Below, one piece after another: positions 52,164 through 60,669 of a stretch of 64,000 nt of DNA (position 1 is the first letter of the stretch; each line of letters opens with the position of its first letter). The position numbers were made by a program, and so were the translations under genes. Source of the stretch: Microbacterium sp. BH-3-3-3. Lineage in GTDB: Bacteria; Actinomycetota; Actinomycetes; Actinomycetales; Microbacteriaceae. The notes under the pieces were generated by a model that was given only the letters and a program-made list of their open reading frames with translations, was not told where the DNA came from and ran no database searches. The stretch spans positions 1 through 64,000 of the forward strand of contig NZ_VEFS01000001.1 of the NCBI RefSeq assembly GCF_007679045.1, in the 5' to 3' direction.

Positions 52164-52213
52164 GGGGTGGTCCTTTCGACGGGTTCCCCCGGTGCAACCG
52201 CCCGCGCGGGAGC

Positions 52214-52256
52214 GCATTCCGGAATGCCGGTACCCACTTTCTGGTTAGGTACTTAC
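52214..52256. promoter_or_regulatory. Divergent promoter/operator region of qorB and the HxlR gene
   Basis: GCATTCCGGAATGC (52214-52227) is a perfect 14-base palindrome. Further on GGTACC and GGTACTTAC near 52229-52256 give a second, less symmetric, HxlR-like site abutting the regulator's start codon. Either could be the operator. Confidence 0.45.
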
Positions 52257-52625
52257 ATGAGCGTCAGTCTTAGCGATCTGCGGGGACGCAACCCCGAAAT
52301 CTTCGCCGACGGGTGCCCCACCCGCACCGTGCTCGATCATGTGATGGGCAAGTGGGGCATCCTCGTGCTCGTCGCCCTGTCCGACGGGACGCAGCGGTGG
52401 GGAGCCCTCCGGCGCAATATCGCCGGGATCAGCGAGAAGATGCTCGCGAGCACCCTCAAGACGCTCGAGGCCGACGGGCTGGTCGCTCGCACCGCCTACC
52501 CCGAGGTGCCGCCGCGCGTCGAGTACGCGCTGACCGACCGCGGCCGCGACCTCATGACGCGCGTCATCCCCCTCATGGAGTGGGTCGCCGACAACGCCGA
52601 CGACATTGTCGCGCGACGGAGTTGA
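52257..52625 (+). CDS. HxlR/DUF24-family regulator (QorR-like)
   Basis: The 122-residue winged-helix protein has FADGCPTRTVLDHVMGKWGILVLVAL, with the single conserved Cys of redox-sensing DUF24 proteins, and RWGALRRNIAGISEKMLASTLKTLEADGLV. In YodB and QorR this Cys forms a disulfide or adduct with quinones or diamide, releasing DNA. Divergent qorB supports that role. ATG 52257. The FUSC gene begins right after it. Confidence 0.92.
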   Translation: MSVSLSDLRGRNPEIFADGCPTRTVLDHVMGKWGILVLVALSDGTQRWGALRRNIAGISEKMLASTLKTLEADGLVARTAYPEVPPRVEYALTDRGRDLMTRVIPLMEWVADNADDIVARRS

Positions 52626-52627
52626 CC

Positions 52628-53683
52628 GTGCGCCTGCCGTCGACGCGCGCCATGCGCGACTCGCTCACCGTCCGCGCACCCCGACGCGTCCCGCTGCTGC
52701 AGGTGACGAAGTCGGCGATCGCGATCGTCGCGGCGTGGCTGATCGCCGGCTGGCTCGTGCAGGGGCCGCCGCCCATCTTCGCCGCCATCGCCGCCCTGCT
52801 CGTCGTGCAGCCGAGCATCAACCAGTCGTTCACGCGCGCCGTCGAGCGCAGCGTCGGGGTCATCGTCGGTGTCGTGATCGCCGCCCTGCTCGGGCTGGTC
52901 TTCGGGTCGCAGCCGTGGGTCGCGCTGCTGTCGGCCGGTGTCGCCCTCGTCGTGGCGTGGGCCGCGCGCATCTCGCCCGGCGCGACCAACCAGATCGCGA
53001 TCAGCGCTCTGCTGGTGCTCGCCCTGGGCACCGCAACCCCCAACTACGCGCTCGACCGCGTGCTCGAGACCCTCATCGGCGCGGCGATCGGCATCGTCGT
53101 CAACGCCGTGCTCGTGCCGCCCGTGCTGGTTCCGAGCGCGCGCGAGAAGGTCGAGGTGCTCGGCCGCGAATTGGCCGAAGCGCTCGAGCGTCTCGCCGCG
53201 GCCCTCGAAACTCCGCAGACACCCGCCTCGCTCGAGGGGCTGCTGCTCGAAGCCCGCCTGCTGCGCCCCGTGCGCGACGCCGCGGCGACGGCGATCACCG
53301 ACGCCACCGACTCTCTCGCCCTCAACCCGCGCAGCGGGAGGCACCGCAACGACCTCGTCGGGATGCGCGACCTGCTGGAGCGCTTCTCGCCCGTCGTCAC
53401 GCAGACGATCGGCATGACCCGCGCCGTCTACGACGGCTACGAAGCCACGATCGCGGACGAACCCGCGGTGCGCGCGATCGCCGAGCAACTGCACCGCGCG
53501 GCCCACGACGTACGTCTCGCCTTCGCGGTGGATGCCGGCCCCGAGCGCCTCGTCGAAGAGGAGCCGGCACTGACCCGGCCCCTGCAGATCCAGACCCCCT
53601 CGACCGCGCACTGGGTGCTGGTGGGGTCGTTGCTGATGGACCTGCACCGCGTGCACGAGACACTGCGCGACGCCGCCGACTGA
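52628..53683 (+). CDS. FUSC-family (aromatic acid exporter-like) membrane protein
   Basis: The 351-residue protein has four to six spans in the N-terminal half with FAAIAALLVVQPSINQSFTRAVERSVGVIVGVVIAALLG, the FUSC signature, and a helical cytoplasmic C-terminal half. The start is GTG 52628; TTG 52622 would overlap the HxlR stop. Such proteins export aromatic or phenolic acids. Coupling to a quinone-sensing regulator makes quinone/aromatic efflux a reasonable guess. Confidence 0.88.
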   Translation: MRLPSTRAMRDSLTVRAPRRVPLLQVTKSAIAIVAAWLIAGWLVQGPPPIFAAIAALLVVQPSINQSFTRAVERSVGVIVGVVIAALLGLVFGSQPWVALLSAGVALVVAWAARISPGATNQIAISALLVLALGTATPNYALDRVLETLIGAAIGIVVNAVLVPPVLVPSAREKVEVLGRELAEALERLAAALETPQTPASLEGLLLEARLLRPVRDAAATAITDATDSLALNPRSGRHRNDLVGMRDLLERFSPVVTQTIGMTRAVYDGYEATIADEPAVRAIAEQLHRAAHDVRLAFAVDAGPERLVEEEPALTRPLQIQTPSTAHWVLVGSLLMDLHRVHETLRDAAD

Positions 53684-53813
53684 CCGACGGAAACACGGCA
53701 TCCGGATGCCGACACCCCGGCCGAACCGCGGACTCCCACCGCCGACGCCGCCGGCGCGCTGTGGATTCGCCGCACGCGGCCCGCGCCGCGCCCCGCGCTG
53801 GTTGACTGGGCGC

Positions 53814-54473
53814 ATGGGTACCGCGATGTTCCCCCTCGGCGCCGTCCTCTTCCCGCACACGCCCCTGGCTCTGCGGATCTTCGAGGAACGCTACCTCGTG
53901 ATGCTCGGTCGTCTGCTCGACGAGACCGACCCCTCGTTCGGCGTCGTTCTCATCGAACGCGGGACCGAGACGGGCGGCGGCGACCAGCGCTTCGCTCTGG
54001 GCACGATGGCCCAGCTCAGCCAGGTTGTGCCCCTCGCCGACCAGATGCAGGTCCTCGCGCACGGAACGCAGCGCTTCGAGATCGTCGAGTGGCTCGATGA
54101 CGCGCCCTATCCCCGCGCCGACGTCCGGTCCCTGCCCGACCTCGAATGGAACGAGGCGCTTTCTCCTCTGCTCGACGAGGCCGAACGCATCGTGCGCCGC
54201 GTGCTCGGCAAGGCCCAGCAGTTCGGCGGCACGCGGTGGGACCCCGAGGTCGAACTCGCCGAAGAGCCGCTGCCGCGCGCATGGCAGGTGGCCGCGATCG
54301 CCCCGCTCGGCGAACTCGACCAGATGGAGCTGCTGCGTTCGAAGACGCTCGGCGGACTCCTGCGGGCGACGATCGATCTGACCCTCGCCGCCGAGCCTCT
54401 GCTCGGCGACCCCGTCCCCGACGGCGTGATCGTCGTCACCGACGACGACTCCACCCCCGGGGACGAGGACTGA
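53814..54473 (+). CDS. LON peptidase N-terminal (substrate-binding) domain protein
   Basis: The 219-residue protein begins with MFPLGAVLFPHTPLALRIFEERYLVML, the LON-N beta-barrel signature, followed by FGVVLIERGTE, GTMAQL and FEIVEWL, and a helical second half. It lacks the ATPase and protease parts of Lon, so it is a stand-alone adaptor-type protein of unknown partner. ATG 53814. Confidence 0.92.
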   Translation: MGTAMFPLGAVLFPHTPLALRIFEERYLVMLGRLLDETDPSFGVVLIERGTETGGGDQRFALGTMAQLSQVVPLADQMQVLAHGTQRFEIVEWLDDAPYPRADVRSLPDLEWNEALSPLLDEAERIVRRVLGKAQQFGGTRWDPEVELAEEPLPRAWQVAAIAPLGELDQMELLRSKTLGGLLRATIDLTLAAEPLLGDPVPDGVIVVTDDDSTPGDED

Positions 54474-54484
54474 GCGGCGCGGGC

Positions 54485-55261
54485 TCAGTTCAGCGCGCGC
54501 ACCGACGAGGGGATCACGCCGTCGCCGTACAGGTCGATCGCGAGGTCCTGCAGAGCGGTCAGCGCCACGCGCTGGGTCTGCGGGCCGTACGAGATGCGGG
54601 CGACGCCGAGAGCCTCGTACTCCGCGGCCGTGAGCGCCCCGGGCACACCGATCACACTGAGCCGGCGCTCTCCGATGCCCTCCACGAGGCGTCGCGTCGT
54701 CTCGGCGTCGAGCAGCCCCGGGACGAACACCGAGGTGGCGCCCGCCGCGAGGAAGGCGCGGCCGCGCTCGACGGCATCCGCCACCTTGTCGTCGAGGGGC
54801 CGATCGGCACCCTTGAGGAACACGTCGGTGCGCGCGTTCAGCACGAACGGCACACCCTCCGCCTCACCGGCTGCGATGACCGCTTCGACGGCCGCGATGG
54901 CCTCGGCCAGCGGCTTGACGCGGTCCTCGACGTTCGCTCCGACGACTCCCACGCCGATCGCGCGCCGCGTGGTCTCGCCGGGGTTTCCGAAGCCCGAGTC
55001 GAGGTCGGCCGTGACGGGTACGTCGACGGCGGCGACGATGCGACCGACCATGTCGAGCATGACGTCGAGGGGGATGTTCTCGCCGTCCTCGTAGCCGAAG
55101 GTCGCGGCGATCGAGTGGCCGGCCGTGGCGAGCGCCTTGGTCTCGGGCAGCGCCGCGACGGCGGTGGCCGACACGACGTCCCAGATGTTGACGACCCGGA
55201 GGATCTCGGGAGCGGTGTGGAGCTGGGCGAAGGCCTGGGCCTTGTCACTGAGGGCGGTCAT
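54485..55261 (-). CDS. Isocitrate lyase / PEP mutase-family protein
   Basis: The 258-residue TIM-barrel protein has VVNIWDVVSATAV (substrate loop), TFGYEDGENIP, VTADLDSGFGN (metal Asp), NVEDRV and FVLNARTDVFLK. These match carboxyphosphoenolpyruvate phosphonomutase, oxaloacetate decarboxylase or methylisocitrate-type members. The isocitrate-lyase KKCGH motif is absent. Reaction not decided by sequence. The start overlaps the NAD(P)-binding gene stop (ATGA). Confidence 0.88.
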   Translation of the reverse strand: MTALSDKAQAFAQLHTAPEILRVVNIWDVVSATAVAALPETKALATAGHSIAATFGYEDGENIPLDVMLDMVGRIVAAVDVPVTADLDSGFGNPGETTRRAIGVGVVGANVEDRVKPLAEAIAAVEAVIAAGEAEGVPFVLNARTDVFLKGADRPLDDKVADAVERGRAFLAAGATSVFVPGLLDAETTRRLVEGIGERRLSVIGVPGALTAAEYEALGVARISYGPQTQRVALTALQDLAIDLYGDGVIPSSVRALN

Positions 55262-55932
55262 GCGTGGTCTCCTGTCGTGCGGGTCTCGTCGTCGACGATG
55301 GCCTCGGCGATCAGCGTGTCACCCGCACCGAAGCGGATGAAGCGACCGATCGTCGCGGGCTGGATCAGCACCGCGGCGGCGACGGCGGCGACGTCGGCGC
55401 GCGACACCTCGCCCTTGCCCTGCGGAGCCGTGGTGATGCGACCGGTCGGCGGGTCGAGCGTCAGCGTGCCGGGGCCGAGGATGGTCCAGTCGAGCTCGCT
55501 CGCGCGCAGGTGGTCGTCGGCCGCGAGCTTCGCGTCGGCGTAGGCGAAGAACGAGTCGTCGGGGTCGATGCCGTGGTCGGGGGTCGAACCGATCCACGAC
55601 ACCATGACGAAGCGACGCACGCCCGCCTGTGCGGCGGCGTCGACGGCCCGCTGCGCGGCGTCGCGGTCGACCGCGTACGTGCGCTCAGCGCTGCCGCCGC
55701 CCGCTCCGGCCGACCATACGATCGCGTCGGCGCCGGCGAACGCCTCGGCCATCTCGTCGACGTCGGCGCTTTCGACGTCGAGCACGAGGGGCGTGCCGCC
55801 CGCCTGCTCGATGTCGTCCTTCTGCTCGGGCTTGCGGATGACCGAGGTGGCCTCGTCTCCGCGGTCCGCCAGCAGACGCGCCAGGTGCAGGGCCACCTTG
55901 CCGTGGCCGCCGATGATCACAATTCGTTCCAT
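55258..55932 (-). CDS. NAD(P)-binding atypical SDR (NmrA/YwnB-like)
   Basis: The 224-residue protein has IIGGHGKVALHLARLLADRGDEATSVIRKP, SAGAGGGSAERTYAVDRDAA, VMVSWIGS, YADAKLAADDHLRAS and LGPGTLTLDPPTGRI, the pattern of small NAD(P)-binding reductases or regulators. ATG 55932 lies one base after the preceding PPOX stop, so the YchJ/PPOX, SDR and PEP-mutase-like genes form one operon. Confidence 0.9.
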   Translation of the reverse strand: MERIVIIGGHGKVALHLARLLADRGDEATSVIRKPEQKDDIEQAGGTPLVLDVESADVDEMAEAFAGADAIVWSAGAGGGSAERTYAVDRDAAQRAVDAAAQAGVRRFVMVSWIGSTPDHGIDPDDSFFAYADAKLAADDHLRASELDWTILGPGTLTLDPPTGRITTAPQGKGEVSRADVAAVAAAVLIQPATIGRFIRFGAGDTLIAEAIVDDETRTTGDHA

Positions 55933-55933
55933 G

Positions 55934-56815
55934 TCACTGTCCTCCGACTTTCTCGATCGACATCTTCAGGATCACGCGGTCGGCGCTGTCCGGTGGCGCC
56001 TCCTGTTCCGCGTTGCCGTAACGCTTTCCGAGGTGCACGTAGAACGCGCCCGTCGGATCGGGTTCGGCCTCGACGAGCCGCCCGCGCACTTCGATGTAGC
56101 GGTAGGGCTGCGCCGGGTCGAAGACCATCAGGCTCATCGAGGGGTTCTGCTGCAGGTTGCGGAACTTCTGCCGCGTGGTCGTGTGCGTGAACAGCAGGTG
56201 CTCGCCGTCGAAGTCGAACCACATCGGATTCACCTGCACCGTTCCGTCGGGACGGACGGTGCCGAGGCTTCCGTAGTTCGGGTTCTCGAGCAGGTCGCGG
56301 TGCGCGTCGGGGATCATGCGTGTCCTTTCGCCGAGGATCCGCTCACGACCGTACGCCGAACCTCCGACACGCCCGTTCGGGCTTGACGCCTCGCCCCGGG
56401 CCGCTCGTCCGCCGCGCTCGTCCACGTCGCCGTCGACGTACACCCAGCGGCCCGCTCGACGCACGAAGCGGCTGCGTTCGCGCAGTTCGCCGGCCTCGCT
56501 CCCGTGCCGCCAGCGCGCGCGGAAGCTCACCTCCGCGGCATCCGCCCCCTCCTCCGCCGACACGATGTCGAGGCCGATCCACCGGGTGCCGTCGCCGACC
56601 TCGATCTCGTCGGGACGGGTGCGCGGATGCCACGAGCGCGCGAGGTGGGCCGCATCGCCGACCGCGAAGGCGGTGTAGCGCGACCGCATCAACCGCTCGG
56701 CCCCGGGGGCCGGTTCTCCGTCGAGGAGGGGGCCGCAGTGCGTTCCGAATTCCCCCTCGCCGCAGGGGCACGCGTCGGTGGCGGAGGGGCGGACGGATGC
56801 CGAGCCGAAAGACAT
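55934..56815 (-). CDS. Open frame joining a YchJ-like domain to a PPOX flavoprotein domain
   Basis: The 293-codon frame has no stop between two recognisable parts. Residues 1-140 are YchJ/UPF0225-like: CPCGEGEFGTHCGPLLDG, LMRSRYTAFAVGDAAHLARSWHP, FRARWRHGSEAGELRERSRFVRRAGRWVYVDGDV. Residues 167-293 are a PPOX split-barrel (F420/FMN): NPNYGSLGTVRPDGTVQVNPMWFDFDGEHLLFTH, FVFDPAQPYRYIEVRGRL. An internal ATG at 56317 has GAAAGGA 5 bases upstream and would produce the PPOX protein alone (127 aa). The 25-residue linker is low complexity. Either a genuine fusion or two coding units sharing one frame after loss of a stop. Confidence 0.8.
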   Translation of the reverse strand: MSFGSASVRPSATDACPCGEGEFGTHCGPLLDGEPAPGAERLMRSRYTAFAVGDAAHLARSWHPRTRPDEIEVGDGTRWIGLDIVSAEEGADAAEVSFRARWRHGSEAGELRERSRFVRRAGRWVYVDGDVDERGGRAARGEASSPNGRVGGSAYGRERILGERTRMIPDAHRDLLENPNYGSLGTVRPDGTVQVNPMWFDFDGEHLLFTHTTTRQKFRNLQQNPSMSLMVFDPAQPYRYIEVRGRLVEAEPDPTGAFYVHLGKRYGNAEQEAPPDSADRVILKMSIEKVGGQ

Positions 56816-56864
56816 CCCGCCACTCTAGGTCGCGGTGTCGGACCCCCGTGCCAGGATCGGGGGT

Positions 56865-57776
56865 GTGACCGACCGCCTCATGCTCCTCGACACCGCGTCG
56901 CTGTACTTCCGCGCCTTCTACGGGGTGCCCGACAAGGTGAGGGCCCCCGACGGCACCTCGGTCAATGCGGCGCGGGGTCTGCTCGACATGATCGCCAAGC
57001 TCGTCACCACGTACGAGCCCACGCGCCTCGTCGCGTGCTGGGACGACGACTGGCGTCCCGCGTGGCGCGTCGACCTTCTCCCGAGTTACAAGGCGCACCG
57101 CGTCGTCGAGGCGGTCGCGACCGGACCCGACGTCGAAGAGGTGCCCGACCCGCTCGAGGCGCAGCTGCCGGTCATCCGCGCGGCGCTCGAGGTGCTCGGC
57201 ATCCCGATCTCGGGGGCGAGCGACCACGAGGCCGACGACGTGATCGGCACCCTCGCGACCCGCGCCGATGTCCCGGTCGACATCGTCACGGGCGACCGCG
57301 ACCTGTTCCAGCTCGTCGACGACGACCGGGGCATCCGCGTCGTGTACACGGCGCGCGGCATGAGCAACCTCGAGATCGTCGACGATGCGGCCGTCGTCTC
57401 CAAGTACGGGGTGCACGCCGCGCAGTACGCCGATTTCGCGGCTCTGCGAGGCGACCCCTCCGACGGACTCCCCGGTGTCGCCGGCATCGGCGAGAAGTCC
57501 GCGGCGTCGCTGCTCGCGGCCTGCGCGACCCTCGACGGCATCCGCGCGGCCGCCGCCGACGGCAGTGCCGGCACGCCCGCACAGCGCGCGAAGATCCTCG
57601 CCGCCTCCGACTACCTCGACGTCGCGCCGACGGTCGTGCGTGTCGCGCGCGATCTCGACCTCGCGCCCTTCGACGACCGCCTGCGTCCCGTCGACCACGA
57701 CGGCGCGGTGGCGCTCGCCGACACGTGGAACCTCGGGTCCTCGATGACCCGCGTGCTCGCCGCGCTCCCGCGCTGA
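56865..57776 (+). CDS. 5'-3' exonuclease (Pol I N-terminal domain-like)
   Basis: The 303-residue protein has the FEN/PIN and helix-three-turn-helix modules: MLLDTASLYFRAFYGVP, WDDDWRPAWRVDLLPSYKAHR, HEADDVIGTLA, VTGDRDLFQLV and DPSDGLPGVAGIGEKSAASLL. The acidic metal ligands are intact. It removes 5' flaps or RNA primers. GTG 56865 fits a CAGGAT -10 at leaderless distance; GTG 56835 is an upstream alternative. It converges on the PHP gene with 3 bases between. Confidence 0.94.
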   Translation: MTDRLMLLDTASLYFRAFYGVPDKVRAPDGTSVNAARGLLDMIAKLVTTYEPTRLVACWDDDWRPAWRVDLLPSYKAHRVVEAVATGPDVEEVPDPLEAQLPVIRAALEVLGIPISGASDHEADDVIGTLATRADVPVDIVTGDRDLFQLVDDDRGIRVVYTARGMSNLEIVDDAAVVSKYGVHAAQYADFAALRGDPSDGLPGVAGIGEKSAASLLAACATLDGIRAAAADGSAGTPAQRAKILAASDYLDVAPTVVRVARDLDLAPFDDRLRPVDHDGAVALADTWNLGSSMTRVLAALPR

Positions 57777-57779
57777 GCC

Positions 57780-58772
57780 TCAGCGGGTGCGCTCGAGCCA
57801 CTCCCTCAGCTTCTCGAGCGGCCACGTCGTGACGATCCGGTCGACCGGAACCCCGAGCGCCTCGGCCCGTGCGGCCCCGTGGTCGAGCAGTGAGAGCTGT
57901 CCGGGCGCGTGCGCGTCGGAGTCGATGGAGAACAGGCACCCGGCCTCGATCGCCATCACCAGCAGCTCGTCGGGCGGATCCTGCCGCTCGGGTCGCGAGT
58001 TGATCTCGACCGCGACGCCCGACTCCGCGCACGCGGCGAACACGGCCGCCGCGTCGAACTCCGACGGAGGGCGCGTACCCCGCGCTCCCTCGACCAGCCG
58101 ACCCGTGACGTGTCCCAGCACGTCGACCCGCGGATCCCCCGCCGCCGCCACCAGACGCTTCGTCATGGGGGCGCGGTCCATGCGCAGTTTCGAATGGGCG
58201 GATGCCACGACCACATCGAGCGCGTGCAGCAGCTCGTCCTCCTGGTCGAGCGCACCGTCGTCGAGGATGTCGACCTCGATGCCCGTCAGCAGTGTGAAGC
58301 CGTCGCCGCGGTGACCGCGAACGATCTCCATCTGCGCGCGCAGGCGTTCGGGCGACAGGCCGTTCGCCACCGTCAAGCGGGGCGAGTGGTCGGTGAGGGC
58401 GAGGTACTCGTGCCCCAGCCCGCGTGCGGCGTCGACCATCGCCTCGATCGGGGTGAGCCCGTCCGACCAGTCGCTGTGGCTGTGCAGGTCGCCGCGTAGG
58501 CGCGCGCGCAGCTCGGCTCCGCCGACGGGCGCCGCCTCGGCGCGGAGGGTCGCGAGACGCTCGGGCACCTCACCCGCGAGGGCCTGGGTGATGACCGCGT
58601 ACGTCGAGTCGCCGATGCCCGCGCGTCGCCGGAGGGCAGGATCGCGGAGTTCGGCGTCGCTCAGCCCCTCGATCGCGGCGGCGGCGGTACGGAACGCCTT
58701 GCTCTTGTAGCGCGACGACCTTTCCCGCTCGAGCAGATACGCGATCTCGGTGAGGGCGTCGAGCGGGTTCAC
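57780..58772 (-). CDS. PolX-like protein: helix-hairpin-helix plus PHP phosphoesterase domain
   Basis: The 330-residue protein has an N-terminal helical/HhH region (ALTEIAYLLERERSSRYKSKAFRTAAAAI ... GIGDSTYAVI) and a PHP domain: GDLHSHSDWSDG, LALTDHSPRL, GIEVDIL, VVVASAHS, GHVTG, EINSRP and SIDSDAH. These are the metal ligands of PHP phosphoesterases. It matches the C-terminal half of bacterial PolX without the polymerase. Probably a DNA-repair nuclease or phosphatase. GTG 58772, 3 bases after the trpD stop: same operon. Confidence 0.93.
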   Translation of the reverse strand: MNPLDALTEIAYLLERERSSRYKSKAFRTAAAAIEGLSDAELRDPALRRRAGIGDSTYAVITQALAGEVPERLATLRAEAAPVGGAELRARLRGDLHSHSDWSDGLTPIEAMVDAARGLGHEYLALTDHSPRLTVANGLSPERLRAQMEIVRGHRGDGFTLLTGIEVDILDDGALDQEDELLHALDVVVASAHSKLRMDRAPMTKRLVAAAGDPRVDVLGHVTGRLVEGARGTRPPSEFDAAAVFAACAESGVAVEINSRPERQDPPDELLVMAIEAGCLFSIDSDAHAPGQLSLLDHGAARAEALGVPVDRIVTTWPLEKLREWLERTR

Positions 58773-58775
58773 GAT

Positions 58776-59837
58776 CTACTCCGCCAGAGCCTTCGACGTG
58801 TCGACCCAGGCGTCGAGCTTGGCCTCGGCGCGCCCGTCGTCGATCGCGGCGGCGGCGTCGGCCATCGCCTCGGCCAGGCGTTCGAGGATGGGCCGCTGCA
58901 CCTGGGTCGCGTCGCGGAACAGGCGGAACGAGACCAGGCCCGCCGCCGCGTTCAACAGCACGATGTCGCGAACGGGACCCGACTCGCCGCCGAGCACGCG
59001 GCGCACGACGGTGGCGTTGTGGTCGGGCGTCCCGCCCAGGAGGTCGTCCATGTCGGCGAGAGGAAGACCGAGGTCGCGCGGATCGAGGTCGTGCTCGTGC
59101 ACGTCGCCGCGGCTGATCTCCCACACGCGGCTGTGGCCGGTGGTGGTCAGCTCGTCGAGGCCGTCGTCGCCGCGGAACACCAGCGCGGTCGCGCCGCGGG
59201 TACGGAACACGCCCGTGATCAGCGGCACGCGGTCGAGGTGCGCGACGCCGACGGCGTTCGCTTCGGCGCGTGCGGGGTTGCACAGCGGCCCGAGGAAGTT
59301 GAAGACCGTCGGCACGCCCAGCTCCGAGCGCGTGGCGGCCGCGTGGCGGAAGCCGGGGTGGAACGCCGAGGCGAAGGCGAAGGTGATGCCCGTGCGGTCG
59401 AGGATCTCGGCGACCTTCTCGGGCGACAGCGTCAGCGCGATGCCCAACGACGACAACACGTCGGACGCTCCGGATGCCGAGCTCGCGGCGCGATTGCCGT
59501 GCTTGACGACGGGGACTCCGGATGCCGCGGCCACCACGGCCGCCATCGTCGAGATGTTGACGGTGCCGTAGCGGTCCCCGCCGGTACCGACGATGTCGAG
59601 CACGTCCGCGCGGACGGGGAGGGGCACCGCCGCTTCGAGGATGGCGTCGCGGAAGCCGACGATCTCCTCGACGGTCTCGCCCTTGGCGCGCAGCGCCATG
59701 AGGAATCCGGCCAATTGAGAGGGCGTCGCACGCCCCGCCATGACCTCGCGCATCGCCCACGTGGACTCCGACACGCTGAGGTCGTCGCCGGCGAGCAGCG
59801 AGGCGAGAAGATCGGGCCAGGTGAAGCGTTCCGCCAT
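58776..59837 (-). CDS. trpD: Anthranilate phosphoribosyltransferase
   Basis: The 353-residue protein transfers phosphoribose to anthranilate in tryptophan synthesis. Family marks: DIVGTGGDRYGTVNISTMAAVV, VKHGNRAASSASGASDVL, FAFASAFHPGFRHA, PTVFNFLGPLCNPA and DGLDELTTTG. Start ATG 59837. The other trp genes are not in the window; this isolated position next to ctaE is common in Microbacteriaceae. It heads a two-gene unit with the PHP gene. Confidence 0.97.
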   Translation of the reverse strand: MAERFTWPDLLASLLAGDDLSVSESTWAMREVMAGRATPSQLAGFLMALRAKGETVEEIVGFRDAILEAAVPLPVRADVLDIVGTGGDRYGTVNISTMAAVVAAASGVPVVKHGNRAASSASGASDVLSSLGIALTLSPEKVAEILDRTGITFAFASAFHPGFRHAAATRSELGVPTVFNFLGPLCNPARAEANAVGVAHLDRVPLITGVFRTRGATALVFRGDDGLDELTTTGHSRVWEISRGDVHEHDLDPRDLGLPLADMDDLLGGTPDHNATVVRRVLGGESGPVRDIVLLNAAAGLVSFRLFRDATQVQRPILERLAEAMADAAAAIDDGRAEAKLDAWVDTSKALAE

Positions 59838-59960
59838 GCGGCAATCCTTTCACAGCGACCTGTCCTCGCGTGTCGCGTTCGAGCGGCGCGGACGGTCGCC
59901 GCGGAACACCCGTCGCACCGGGGATTATCCGCAGATTCTGAGGCTTCCCTAAGTCTCGAC

Positions 59961-60015
59961 GATGGAATATCTCAAGTTGAGGATGGGAATATCCCGTCGC
60001 AGGATCGCGCATAAT
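59961..60015 (+). promoter_or_regulatory. Promoter region of the ctaE-qcrCAB operon
   Basis: CATAAT (60010-60015) lies six bases before GTG 60022 with no RBS, so the mRNA is probably leaderless. Upstream, GATGGAATATC (59961-59971) and GATGGGAATATC (59982-59993) form a direct repeat 21 bases apart (two helical turns), a possible activator site. Confidence 0.5.
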
Positions 60016-60021
60016 GGGATG

Positions 60022-60654
60022 GTGACGACCTCAGCGACGTATTCCCAGGCCGTGCGTGCCGTGAAGCGACCCGACCCGGTCGCCGTTGGCACCATCGTGT
60101 GGCTGGGCAGCGAGGTCATGTTCTTCGCCGGCCTGTTCGCGATCTACTTCACCCTGCGCAGCACCTCGGCCTCCCTGTGGGCTGACGAGACGCAGCTGCT
60201 CAACGTCCCCTTCGCGACCGTCAACACGATCATCCTCGTGTTGTCCTCGGTCACGTGCCAGATGGGCGTGTTCGCCGCCGAGAGGTACCAGCCGTACCGC
60301 ACCGGTGCGCGGGCCGGCATCCTCAAGTGGGGCATGGTCGAGTGGTTCTACCTCACCTTCATCCTCGGCGCGGTCTTCGTGTCGGGCCAGGTGTGGGAGT
60401 ACGCGACGCTGGTTGCCGAGGGCATGCCCATCAGCGCCAACCCCTACGCATCTGCCTTCTATCTCACCACCGGCTTCCACGCCCTGCACGTGACGGGTGG
60501 CCTCATCGCCTTCCTTCTCGTGATCGGCCGCGCGTACGCCGTGAAGAACTTCGGACGCAAAGAGATGACCACCTCGATCGTCGTGTCGTACTACTGGCAC
60601 TTCGTCGACGTCGTCTGGATCGCCCTGTTCTTCGTCATCTACTTCCTCAAGTAA
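60022..60654 (+). CDS. ctaE: Cytochrome c oxidase subunit III
   Basis: The 210-residue membrane protein has 5-6 spans. [59 protein letters not shown] and [22 protein letters not shown] are the hallmark segments. It completes the aa3 oxidase whose other subunits are encoded elsewhere. GTG 60022 fits the leaderless promoter; the in-frame ATG at 60019 adds one residue. Followed by qcrC with 15 bases between. Confidence 0.97.
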   Translation: MTTSATYSQAVRAVKRPDPVAVGTIVWLGSEVMFFAGLFAIYFTLRSTSASLWADETQLLNVPFATVNTIILVLSSVTCQMGVFAAERYQPYRTGARAGILKWGMVEWFYLTFILGAVFVSGQVWEYATLVAEGMPISANPYASAFYLTTGFHALHVTGGLIAFLLVIGRAYAVKNFGRKEMTTSIVVSYYWHFVDVVWIALFFVIYFLK

Positions 60655-60669
60655 GAGAGCTGTACTCAC

